Shown here: piece by piece, positions 15,283-22,113 of the stretch
How positions within the stretch are numbered: the stretch's first letter is position 1
How the letters are laid out: the number at the start of each line of letters is the position of its first letter
NCBI GenBank assembly: GCA_937902665.1
Contig: CALELM010000047.1
Coordinates: forward strand, 1-22,113
Source of the DNA: an uncultured Selenomonadaceae bacterium
Lineage (GTDB): Bacteria; Bacillota; Negativicutes; Selenomonadales; Selenomonadaceae
Direction of reading: 5' to 3'
Length of the DNA: 22,113 bases
Position numbers and translations under genes: made by a program
The notes under the pieces: model-generated
The model's input: the letters and a program-made list of their open reading frames with translations, nothing else
Database searches by the model: none
What the model was told of the DNA's origin: nothing

Positions 15283-17474
15283 GAAATTTTCTCCTTTTCA
15301 GGAACCTGCTTCAGGGAAAGACCGATGCGGTTCCTTTTTTCGTCAATGCTGATAATCATGACGTTCAAAATGTCGCCAACGGAAACGACATCCAGCGGAT
15401 GCTTGACACGTTTTTTGCTAAGCTCGGAAATATGAATGAGTCCTGCGGTTTTGATGCCGATATCGACAAACACGCCAAAGTCTGTGATGTTGCGAACCGT
15501 GCCGCGCAGAATTGTTCCGGCTTGGAGGTCGGAAAGCTTTACGATGGCTTGGCGAGTCAGTGGGGCAGGCAGATCCTCACGGGGATCACGTCCCGGCTTG
15601 ACCAGTGCATCGAGAATATCGTGAACGGTAGGAACTCCGGCATCCAAGTCCTTGGCAAGCTTGCTTTCGTCGATGAGGCTTCGCTTTGCTGTCAGAACGG
15701 CAAGCTGTTCCTTGTCGAAAAGGTCAAAAAGTTCAAAACCGAGTTTTTGGAGGATTTTTTCCGCAAGTGCATAGGATTCGGGATGAACAGGGGTATTGTC
15801 CAACGGATTTTTTGCTCCGTGGATACGGAGGAAGCCTGCGCATTGGGTAAAGGCGGCAGGACCGAGACGGGGAACTTTCAGAAGCTGCTTGCGGCTGGTG
15901 AAGGTCCCGTTTTCGTTGCGGTAGGTGACGATATTCTTTGCAATGGACGCATTGATGCCGGCAATGTGCTTCAGGAGCGCTCCACTTGCCGTGTTGAGGT
16001 CTACGCCGACATGGTTGACGGCAGATTCGACAACAGTATCCAGCGAGGCTGCCAGTTCCTTTTGGTTGACATCGTGCTGGTATTGCCCAACGCCGATGGC
16101 TTGCGGGTCAATCTTGACAAGCTCTGCCAGTGGATCCTGCACACGTCTTGCGATGGAAACGGCACCGCGAATCGTGACATCGTATTCCGGAAGTTCCTCT
16201 TTTGCCAGCTTGGAAGCGGAGTAAACAGAAGCTCCTGCTTCATTGGTGATAAGGTAGTGGACATTTTCCAGATGATTGTCCCGTATCAGGTTTGCGGCAA
16301 ATTCCTCCGTTTCGTAGGAAGCCGTTCCGTTGCCGATGGAAAGCAGCGTAACTTGATGCTTTTTGATAAGGGCAAGAACCTTTCGTGCGGAGTCCTCCCG
16401 TTCTGCATCGCTTTTTGTGACCTGCAGAACGCCGTGGTCGAGGATATGCCCCGTGGGATCTACGATTGCCATTTTGCAGCCTGTGCGGTAGCCGGGGTCG
16501 AGTCCCATGACGGTATGTCCAGATAGCGGTGCCTGCATCAGAAGCTGCTTGAGGTTTGCTCCGAAAACATGAATGGCTTGTGCTTCTGCTGTTTCTGTCA
16601 GCTGTGCGCGAATTTCTCGCTCCAGTGCAGGAAAGAGCAGGCGTTTGTAGCCGTCCTCCACGGCAAGGCGGAGCTGCTCGGAGAAAATCGAGGGCTGGCG
16701 GTAGATGCGCTGGTAAATGCGCTGGATATTTCCTTCGTGGTCGGCGGAAAGCTTTACCTTGAGAAAGCCTTTTTTCTCTCCTCGATTGATGGCAAGAACC
16801 CGATGGGAGGGAAGCTGGTGCACGGGTTCCCTGTATTCGGCATACATGAGAAAGACCTGCTTTTCCTCGCTGTCCTCGCCCTCGCTGGCTGTTGTTTCCA
16901 GAATCGCATGATTCCACAGGAAGAACCGCATTTCCTTGCGGAGCGAAGCGTCTTCCATGACGGATTCTGCAACGATATCCATAGCGCCCTGCAAGGCATC
17001 CTCGGCGGTCAGAATCTCATTTTCTTCGGAAAGGAAGGGCTTTGCGGCTTCCTCTGCTGTCCCTTTTGTGCTTAACTGCATCAGCATGGCATTTGCCAGT
17101 GGCTCAAGCCCTCGTTCTTTTGCGATTTGCGCGCGGGTGCGTTTTTTCTGCTTGTAAGGGAGATAAAGATCCTCTAAATCCTGTAATTTTTTTGTGCCTT
17201 CGATGGCTTTCTTTAATTCGTCCGTGAGCTTTCCCTGCTCGTCAATCTTGCCGAGGATTTCCTCTTGGCGCTTGACGAGATTCCGAAGGTAAGAAAGGCG
17301 TTCCTCGATGTTGCGGATCTGTTCTTCGTCAAGAGAACCTGTTGCCTCCTTGCGGTAACGGGCGATAAAGGGAACCGTGTTGCCTCCGTCAAGAAGCTCG
17401 ATGACGGCGTTTGCCTGCTTGGTTTTTATGTTTTGCTCTGCCGCAAGAACGGCAGGAATTTCTTCTATTAGCAT
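15279..17474 (-). CDS. tex: Tex family transcription accessory protein
   Basis: This 731-residue cytoplasmic nucleic-acid-binding protein has the standard Tex length and order. The N-terminal helical Tex domain includes the ARYRKEATGSLDEEQ signature (about 38-52). A YqgF-like RNase H-fold domain contains MGLDPGYRTG. It is followed by helix-hairpin-helix segments (VDLNTASGALLKHIAGI) and a C-terminal S1 RNA-binding domain (about 650-723, GTVRNITDFGVFVDIG). Tex proteins act on transcription complexes and RNA and affect stress and virulence gene expression in several bacteria. The ATG at 17474 has GCAGGT 6 bases upstream and a TATAAT box about 32 bases upstream. It leads a two-gene operon with cobT. 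Confidence 0.95.
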   Translation of the reverse strand: MLIEEIPAVLAAEQNIKTKQANAVIELLDGGNTVPFIARYRKEATGSLDEEQIRNIEERLSYLRNLVKRQEEILGKIDEQGKLTDELKKAIEGTKKLQDLEDLYLPYKQKKRTRAQIAKERGLEPLANAMLMQLSTKGTAEEAAKPFLSEENEILTAEDALQGAMDIVAESVMEDASLRKEMRFFLWNHAILETTASEGEDSEEKQVFLMYAEYREPVHQLPSHRVLAINRGEKKGFLKVKLSADHEGNIQRIYQRIYRQPSIFSEQLRLAVEDGYKRLLFPALEREIRAQLTETAEAQAIHVFGANLKQLLMQAPLSGHTVMGLDPGYRTGCKMAIVDPTGHILDHGVLQVTKSDAEREDSARKVLALIKKHQVTLLSIGNGTASYETEEFAANLIRDNHLENVHYLITNEAGASVYSASKLAKEELPEYDVTIRGAVSIARRVQDPLAELVKIDPQAIGVGQYQHDVNQKELAASLDTVVESAVNHVGVDLNTASGALLKHIAGINASIAKNIVTYRNENGTFTSRKQLLKVPRLGPAAFTQCAGFLRIHGAKNPLDNTPVHPESYALAEKILQKLGFELFDLFDKEQLAVLTAKRSLIDESKLAKDLDAGVPTVHDILDALVKPGRDPREDLPAPLTRQAIVKLSDLQAGTILRGTVRNITDFGVFVDIGIKTAGLIHISELSKKRVKHPLDVVSVGDILNVMIISIDEKRNRIGLSLKQVPEKEKIS

Positions 17475-17505
17475 ATATGCACCTGCTTTCTATGAATCTT
17501 TTCCA

Positions 17506-17511
17506 ATTATA
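17506..17511 (-). promoter_or_regulatory. -10 box of the tex-cobT promoter
   Basis: Read on the minus strand this is a perfect TATAAT, 31 bases before the tex start, giving a leader of about 25 bases. No good -35 hexamer is seen 16-18 bases upstream, where the sequence is GC-rich. The IS256-type element begins only about 35 bases further out and may have replaced the original upstream region. Confidence 0.55.
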
Positions 17512-17545
17512 CCCCAGTTGCTTGGGAAAAGGCTAGAGGGGGTAA

Positions 17546-17568
17546 AGTCCGTATAATGGTGTAAATTG
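17546..17568 (+). repeat. Left terminal inverted repeat of the IS256-type element
   Basis: The sequence reads AGTCCGTATAATGG then TGTAAATTG. It matches the reverse complement of the right end in 18 of 23 positions; the outer AGTCC and inner GTGTAAATTG are identical and differences cluster in the middle. Confidence 0.8.
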
Positions 17569-17592
17569 AAAAATAAAAAGAGCCACAGGCTC
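17569..17592 (-). terminator. Minus-strand terminator inside the IS left end
   Basis: GAGCC, loop of 3, GGCTC (17580-17592) reads on the minus strand as a short GC stem followed by TTTTTATTTTT. It would stop minus-strand transcripts leaving the element towards tex. The stem is only 5-6 bp, so strength is uncertain. Confidence 0.5.
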
Positions 17593-17652
17593 AACCTTTA
17601 GGTATAATATGAATCATCACAAAACAACATAATACCGAGGAGGTTACAACCA

Positions 17653-18167
17653 ATGGCTCAATTCAATATTACCTTAAATCAGGAAGAAATGCTACAGTTA
17701 CTTTCAGCAAATCGAGAGGAAGCATTTCTCAGGATGCTCCAGAACAGTCTCGACAGCATCCTCAAAGCCGAATAGCTCAGATGGAGGCAGTCCGTGCCAA
17801 ATGTGACCAGATTATCTCAGATTACAGGGACGTTGCAGAGGAAGCCATCCGCTGTCTGGATGAGGGTTTTGAGAACGCGATGACTGTCATGACACTGCCT
17901 GCCGGAATGCGGAGATTCTTCCGTACTTCCAATCATATCGAGCGACTGAACAAGGAATTGAAACGCCGTTCCAAGGTCATCGGCATCTTCCCCAGTGAGG
18001 ACTCTCTGATCCGATTGATTGGATCCGTCCTGCTGGAGCAGAACAGCCTCTGTCAGGTTCGGAAAGCAATCTTCAGCAAAAAGGCATACCAGGATATGCT
18101 TGGCTCAGATGTGCGTGAGAAGCTGCACCTGATTGCTGAGGAACAGACTGCTCTGCTGGCGGCTTAA
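17653..18167 (+). pseudogene. IS256-family transposase, internal deletion and frame change
   Basis: The intact start has GAGGAGG upstream and encodes 40 residues beginning MAQFNITLNQEEM and ending SILKAE before a TAG at 17773-17775. The C-terminal remainder is open in another frame from about 17769 to 18167 and includes the family signature TSNHIERLNKELKRRSKVIG and a FPSEDSLIRLIG segment. The DD residues of the DDE catalytic triad lie in the missing middle, so no active enzyme can be made. The deletion junction lies close to 17770. The 128-residue ATG-initiated piece at 17781 has no ribosome-binding site and is unlikely to be a functional gene. Confidence 0.9.
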
Positions 18168-18187
18168 TCCCATCAGATGCCTAAAGG

Positions 18188-18210
18188 CAATTTACACACC
18201 AATATGGACT
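18188..18210 (-). repeat. Right terminal inverted repeat of the IS256-type element
   Basis: This is the counterpart of 17546-17568. It is also the segment shared with the relic at 159-208, there in the opposite orientation. The transposase stop codon lies 20 bases inside it. Confidence 0.8.
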
Positions 18211-18237
18211 CGACTCACTCTCGAGGATATGATATTA

Positions 18238-18280
18238 TATAATGATAAAGTTGGTTGTACTCTTAAATGTTGGGGATAAT
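18238..18280 (+). promoter_or_regulatory. Candidate promoter region of the exoprotein gene
   Basis: Two -10-like boxes are visible: TATAAT at 18238-18243, without a good -35, and GATAAT at 18275-18280, preceded 18 bases upstream by TTGGTT (18251-18256). Both are within 150 bases of the start at 18389 and just outside the IS right end, so the insertion left little upstream room. Choice between them is not possible by eye. Confidence 0.38.
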
Positions 18281-18323
18281 AGTAGTAAATTAGACGAATA
18301 AGAAGGGACATCTTTAGCTTCGT

Positions 18324-18340
18324 TATTTCGTTTCGAAATA
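18324..18340 (+). repeat. Perfect inverted repeat in the exoprotein leader
   Basis: TATTTCG and CGAAATA flank a TTT spacer, a 7-bp dyad 48 bases before the exoprotein start. It could be an operator or an mRNA hairpin; no T run follows directly, so it is not a typical terminator. Confidence 0.5.
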
Positions 18341-18388
18341 GAATCACATAAAGACAATTATTATTTTTCTTTTAGAGGAGGGTGCAAA

Positions 18389-21300
18389 ATGAGTGCTAAG
18401 CAAAAAGCTAAATTGACGAAGAAGATTCTTGTAGCATTATCTTTAGGCTTTAGCATTTTAAGCTACTCTGCAGTTGGTATGGCGATAAGCGTTGCGGATG
18501 TTACCAGCCGGTCAGCTGGTGTAAATGTGGGAAGTTTGGCTAATGGTGTGAATATTACAAGTACTGCTCAGAATAATGTTGTTAATTGGTCCTCATATAA
18601 TGTTGCTAAAGAGCAAACCGTTCAGTACGATGCGAACAATTATCTAAACCTAATAGGCGGCAATGCTCCATCTCAGATTGATGGTCATATCGTTGGTGGT
18701 GGAAATATCTATCTTATCAACCCTAGTGGTGTTATATTTGGCGATAATAGTAGTGTGAATGTTGGGAATTTATATGTATCTACTAACACACTAACAGCAA
18801 AAGCCATTAGTGAATTTGAAACCAGCGGTACTAATCCATTAGCAAGTTCGGTCGCTAACGGAGGCGACATTATGAATCTTGGCAAGATGCAGGCAAATTC
18901 GGTTTATCTTGAAGGTAATGTTGTAACGCTGAAAAATGCTGACGATATAAAAAATACGACTGGTGATGCTAGAAATGATGTTGTAACGATTAATGCTCGA
19001 GATGCTATTGAGATAGGAAATGCTGATAATGTTGATAGCGTATGGACGCATAACATAGATATTACTAAGTACACGTTAATCTATAACTTTAATGAAATAA
19101 AAAATATGCAACAAGGCGGAAATTATATGCTTGCAGTCAATATTGATGCTAGTAACTATGGCAGCTGGGATGGGGTCGGTGATAGTGAGAATGAAAAGCG
19201 TATAAAGTTTAACGGACTAAATCATACTATAAGCAATCTGGTTATAGGTCGGCAGGAGGAAGGGTCGCGTAAATCTCATATAGGCATTTTTAATGATCTT
19301 CATGGTGTAGTAAAAAATCTTAATGTTGCGGGTAGTACAATCTATGGTAAAGAAGATGTAGGTACTATTGTAGGGCATATGTATGAAGGCGCTGTGGTTG
19401 ATAATTGCCATATCACAAACTGCAAGGTTGATGGTATCGAGGCTGTCGGTGGGCTCGTTGGTAGGGCTTGTGGCGGCGCAATAACCAATAGCACTAATGA
19501 TAATAAGTCTACGGTATATGGTTGGAACGGCGTTGGTGGTATAGTTGGAATTACCGATAGCAGAGATGAAAATAGTGGAAATTTTTCTCTTATAAACTGT
19601 CACAATATGGGCGATGTGGTGTGCTACTATGACGAAGGCTATCGTAACTATCCTGATGATCCTGCCCATTGGTATTATGATGGTAAAGATTATTACGTAA
19701 ATGGTTTCGCAGGTGGCTTGATTGGAGCTGCTCATCAAGGGGAGAAATACACGGACAAATTTGTTGATATTAAAAATTCTACCAATAGCGGGACAGTAAC
19801 GGGAACAAGATATGTAGGTGGTTTAGTTGGCTCAGGCGGGGCAATCCTTACTATAAATGATTGTGAAAATCATGGTGATGTCAAGGGTGAATTTGTTGTA
19901 GGTGGTCTTGCAGGCACATATCTTCCTCAAGTAAATAAAGAGATGCCATCTTTTCAAAGATGTCTTAATACAGGAAATGTTTATGCTGCTATCTCTAATG
20001 ATCCTCTAAAGAATGGTGGTACTCTATTTGGTAGCTACAGTAGTGCTGAAATTATAAAATACAACAAAAATACGGGAATGTTGTATGAAGGTGAGGGAAA
20101 AGTGGTGCGTTCTGCCAGTGCACCAGAAAAATATGAGATAGAGAACGTTACTCAATTAGGATATCAATTTGGACCACAAGCTGATATATATAATCTTGAA
20201 GCGGATAATGAACGCCCGGTTTTACCTTCAGGGGGAAAAGTCAAGATAGGAAATGTCACGATTGATGTGAAGGACAACAAAACAAGTATCACAAGCACTC
20301 AGGAGAATAATGTGATAGGCTGGCCGACATTCAATGTTGGTATTGATGAAATAATGCAGTTTGATGATCATAATTATTTAAACCTTGTTTATAAGAATAG
20401 TCCTTCTTACATTCTTGGTAAGATAATTGCTGGAGGGAATATCTATATTATAAATCCTAATGGCATTGTATTTGGCGATAGGAGTACAATAAATGTTGGT
20501 AATCTCTATCTATCTACTCGGCCAATAGTCGATAAAGAGTGGAACACATACGTTGGTGATAATGGTGCGTTGAAAACACTTGATATAAGTAAGCTAACGG
20601 GCGATGTTAGCGTTTTTGGTAATATAACAGCTAAAGACTCTATGCATATAGAAGGAAATACTGTTACGCTTGTAGACACAGGGGAAATGAGGATTGGCAA
20701 CGAAATCCGTGCTAAAGGAAATGCCGGCAGATGGGCTTTTGGTGATGATGGTGAGGATAGTGCGTATAGAAATTCTGTCAATGACAATCAGTATACAAGC
20801 AACATTAAAAATAAGAAAGTGACTTACACAAGCGGTGAAGACGAAATTTTAGCTACTATTGAAATCTCTACTGGAGAAGCTATCACCAAATACTGGCTTG
20901 TACGTGATATTTACGAATTGCAGAATATGCAAAATAACCTTACAGCCAACTATATGTTGGCTGGCGATATCGATGCACAAGCGATAGGCTTTAACCCTAT
21001 TGGCAGCGGTAGTATTAAAGAAGACGGCTCTTTAGATACTACAGGAGCTTACAGTGGCATTTTTGACGGTAATGGTTTCACCATTAGCAATTTGACTATT
21101 AACCGACCTGATACTGACTTTGTTGGATTGTTTGGTGCTAAGTCTGGTGTGGTAAAAAATGTTGGCTTGCAGAGTAGCAATATCATAGGCAAGGATTATG
21201 TAGGTGGTATCGCCGGGATAAATGCAGGGGAAACAACAGCCTGTTACAATATAGGTGGCACGGTAACAGGCAATCAATATGTAGGCGGTCTTGCCGGTGC

Positions 21301-22113
21301 GAATGTGGATACATTGGTGGGTTACAATCAAAGCAGCGTAACGGGGCAAGGTGACCCAAGCAACACAGAACGGAATGGCTACGAAGTGGGTGGTCTCGCA
21401 GGCCTAAATACAGGGCAGTTGGTAGGTTATAACACAGGTGAAGTAAAGGGTGTGAGCAGGGTAGGCGGCCTTGCAGGCGAAAATTATGGTAAAATAAAAG
21501 AGGCAGGAGTTGTTATAGGTTATAATACGGGAAATGTATCCGGTAGCAACGATGTAGGTGGACTTGTGGGATTGGTTGCTCCTTACGACGAAGGGTACTC
21601 AACGGTAATAGGCTATAATCTTGCTAATGTAACGGGATTAACTAATACAGGTGGGCTTATAGGATATTTGCGGAATGATGGATGCAGTGATTTCTTGGTA
21701 CGAGGTTATAATATAGGACAAGTTACTTCTACACAGGCTAGTGACAGTACAACTGTTAGCGGACTTGTGGGCAAAAAGGATAATGATGACAAGCTAAAGG
21801 GGTATAGCTATATCGTTATAAACGGAATAGATATCGAATCTACCATAGGGTGGGAAAATGATATTAAAAATCCTGCAAAGCCAATAGAATTTATTCAATC
21901 GGATGGTTCTGTATATATCCTAGAAGACCGTTTGAACAACAGCAATGACCAAAGATTTAGCAAACACTTCATCTTTGCCAATGATGGAGAGCATCTGCCA
22001 CAACTGAAGTGCTTCTCTACTGCCGGTGGCGGTGACACACCCGGTGGCGGTGACACACCCGGTGGCGGTGACACACCCGGTGGCGGTGACACACCCGGTG
22101 GCGGTGACACACC
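18389..22113 (+). CDS. Large secreted filamentous-haemagglutinin-like exoprotein with GLUG repeats (3' end outside window)
   Basis: The frame is open for 1241 codons without a stop and runs off the window. A signal peptide (about 1-32, Lys-rich start then hydrophobic core) is followed by a filamentous-haemagglutinin N-terminal type domain (about 48-133; GGGNIYLINPSGVIFG then SVNVGNLYVST). GLUG-type repeats follow at about 353-509 (VGGLVG, VGGIVG, AGGLIG, VGGLVG, VGGLAG). A second such domain lies at about 622-712 (AGGNIYIINPNGIVFG), followed by a further GLUG series at about 938-1128. A GGGDTP linker begins at residue 1213. The pattern fits a beta-helical surface adhesin exported by two-partner secretion; a TpsB transporter is not in the window. 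GAGGAGGG lies 7 bases before the ATG. The gene is clearly more AT-rich than its neighbours and uses ATA and AGA codons freely, suggesting transfer. The C-terminus and function are unknown. Confidence 0.88.
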   Translation, partial: MSAKQKAKLTKKILVALSLGFSILSYSAVGMAISVADVTSRSAGVNVGSLANGVNITSTAQNNVVNWSSYNVAKEQTVQYDANNYLNLIGGNAPSQIDGHIVGGGNIYLINPSGVIFGDNSSVNVGNLYVSTNTLTAKAISEFETSGTNPLASSVANGGDIMNLGKMQANSVYLEGNVVTLKNADDIKNTTGDARNDVVTINARDAIEIGNADNVDSVWTHNIDITKYTLIYNFNEIKNMQQGGNYMLAVNIDASNYGSWDGVGDSENEKRIKFNGLNHTISNLVIGRQEEGSRKSHIGIFNDLHGVVKNLNVAGSTIYGKEDVGTIVGHMYEGAVVDNCHITNCKVDGIEAVGGLVGRACGGAITNSTNDNKSTVYGWNGVGGIVGITDSRDENSGNFSLINCHNMGDVVCYYDEGYRNYPDDPAHWYYDGKDYYVNGFAGGLIGAAHQGEKYTDKFVDIKNSTNSGTVTGTRYVGGLVGSGGAILTINDCENHGDVKGEFVVGGLAGTYLPQVNKEMPSFQRCLNTGNVYAAISNDPLKNGGTLFGSYSSAEIIKYNKNTGMLYEGEGKVVRSASAPEKYEIENVTQLGYQFGPQADIYNLEADNERPVLPSGGKVKIGNVTIDVKDNKTSITSTQENNVIGWPTFNVGIDEIMQFDDHNYLNLVYKNSPSYILGKIIAGGNIYIINPNGIVFGDRSTINVGNLYLSTRPIVDKEWNTYVGDNGALKTLDISKLTGDVSVFGNITAKDSMHIEGNTVTLVDTGEMRIGNEIRAKGNAGRWAFGDDGEDSAYRNSVNDNQYTSNIKNKKVTYTSGEDEILATIEISTGEAITKYWLVRDIYELQNMQNNLTANYMLAGDIDAQAIGFNPIGSGSIKEDGSLDTTGAYSGIFDGNGFTISNLTINRPDTDFVGLFGAKSGVVKNVGLQSSNIIGKDYVGGIAGINAGETTACYNIGGTVTGNQYVGGLAGANVDTLVGYNQSSVTGQGDPSNTERNGYEVGGLAGLNTGQLVGYNTGEVKGVSRVGGLAGENYGKIKEAGVVIGYNTGNVSGSNDVGGLVGLVAPYDEGYSTVIGYNLANVTGLTNTGGLIGYLRNDGCSDFLVRGYNIGQVTSTQASDSTTVSGLVGKKDNDDKLKGYSYIVINGIDIESTIGWENDIKNPAKPIEFIQSDGSVYILEDRLNNSNDQRFSKHFIFANDGEHLPQLKCFSTAGGGDTPGGGDTPGGGDTPGGGDTPGGGDT
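18530..22012 (+). repeat. Diverged internal duplication of the exoprotein module
   Basis: Two copies of the same domain order can be followed at protein level: haemagglutinin-type cap (18530-18787 and 20252-20524), a EGNxVTL segment, a ELQNMQ/EIKNMQ plus NYMLAxxID segment (near 19100 and 20910), a FDGNGFTISNL/FNGLNHTISNL segment, and GLUG repeats. The offset is about 578 residues at the cap and about 607 at the NMQ segment, so the copies differ by insertions. No strong nucleotide identity remains. Confidence 0.7.
22025..22113 (+). repeat. 18-bp tandem repeat encoding GGGDTP
   Basis: GGTGGCGGTGACACACCC occurs four times exactly, with a fifth copy cut one base short by the window end. It is in frame and encodes Gly-Gly-Gly-Asp-Thr-Pro, a flexible linker likely joining the beta-helical part to an unseen C-terminal domain. 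Perfect identity between copies means the copy number can change by slippage or recombination. The unit length of 18 keeps the frame. Confidence 0.95.

Larger units (their letters stand above)
17546..18210 (+). mobile_element. Internally deleted IS256-family insertion sequence
   Basis: About 665 bases are bounded by imperfect inverted repeats (17546-17568 and 18188-18210). They contain the first 40 codons and the last 128 codons of a mutator/IS256-type transposase but lack the roughly 240 codons between. A full IS256-family element is about 1.3-1.5 kb, so about half is missing. No matching target duplication is seen: the 8 bases outside are GGGGTAA(A) on the left and CGACTCAC on the right. 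It cannot move by itself but keeps both ends. It separates tex-cobT from the AT-rich exoprotein gene. Confidence 0.88.

Noticed and set aside
15399..16526. 375-codon open frame on the plus strand
   Set aside because: It is opposite tex, whose domains are unambiguous; its translation resembles no protein family.
17475..17545. Riboswitch (cobalamin type) ahead of tex-cobT
   Set aside because: The likely transcription start lies about 25 bases before tex, leaving no room for a riboswitch, and no B12-box-like sequence was seen.
17781..18167. Stand-alone 128-residue protein gene
   Set aside because: It is the C-terminal third of an IS256-type transposase left by an internal deletion, without a ribosome-binding site.
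162..18210. Composite transposon carrying the whole 18-kb block
   Set aside because: The two IS ends face outward, but one is only a fragment and the other is deleted; the block holds core metabolic and cell-wall genes and no target duplication is visible.
22025..22113. CRISPR-like array
   Set aside because: The 18-bp units are directly adjacent with no spacers and are in frame with the exoprotein; a coding tandem repeat.

Overview
The window looks like a chromosomal segment of a diderm Firmicute of the class Negativicutes (Selenomonas/Veillonella type). The inference rests on the mix of genes. There is a Firmicute-style class B penicillin-binding protein with a PASTA domain, an XpaC/TelA pair, and an Rnf complex in the order CDGEAB. 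There is also a large two-partner-secretion type (filamentous-haemagglutinin-like) exoprotein, which implies an outer membrane. No rRNA or tRNA is present to settle the taxonomy.

Layout. Positions 1-316 hold a terminator, a short fragment of an IS256-type insertion-sequence end and a possible promoter. Four or five plus-strand genes follow: a Cof-type HAD phosphatase, an XpaC-like protein fused to a TM2 domain, a TelA/YaaN protein, a class B PBP with PASTA domain, and a hybrid sensor kinase with a periplasmic solute-binding sensor, closed by a strong terminator at 7560-7594. Next come rseC and, after a 229-base gap, the tightly packed rnfCDGEAB operon (8297-13278) for the membrane ferredoxin:NAD+ oxidoreductase. 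It ends in a terminator shared with the converging minus-strand pair tex-cobT (13384-17474). The cobT gene encodes a 632-residue tandem of two CobT domains, the second lacking the catalytic residues.

At 17546-18210 lies an internally deleted IS256-family element with both terminal repeats recognisable. Beyond it, base composition drops visibly and a giant secreted protein gene begins at 18389 and runs off the window. It has a signal peptide, two filamentous-haemagglutinin N-terminal type domains (the second in the middle of the protein), GLUG-type beta-helix repeats after each, and a GGGDTP tandem repeat at the window edge.

How the genes work together. The Rnf operon couples reduced-ferredoxin oxidation to ion export and NADH formation. 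RseC is the partner known from SoxR reduction by the homologous Rsx system. The PBP and the sensor kinase are only 26 bases apart and probably share a transcript. The tex-cobT pair overlaps by 4 bases. The most interesting points are the fused catalytic/pseudo-catalytic CobT pair (reminiscent of ArsA/ArsB, which attach phenolic lower ligands to cobamides), the duplicated exoprotein architecture, and the two IS256-type relics at opposite ends of the window.
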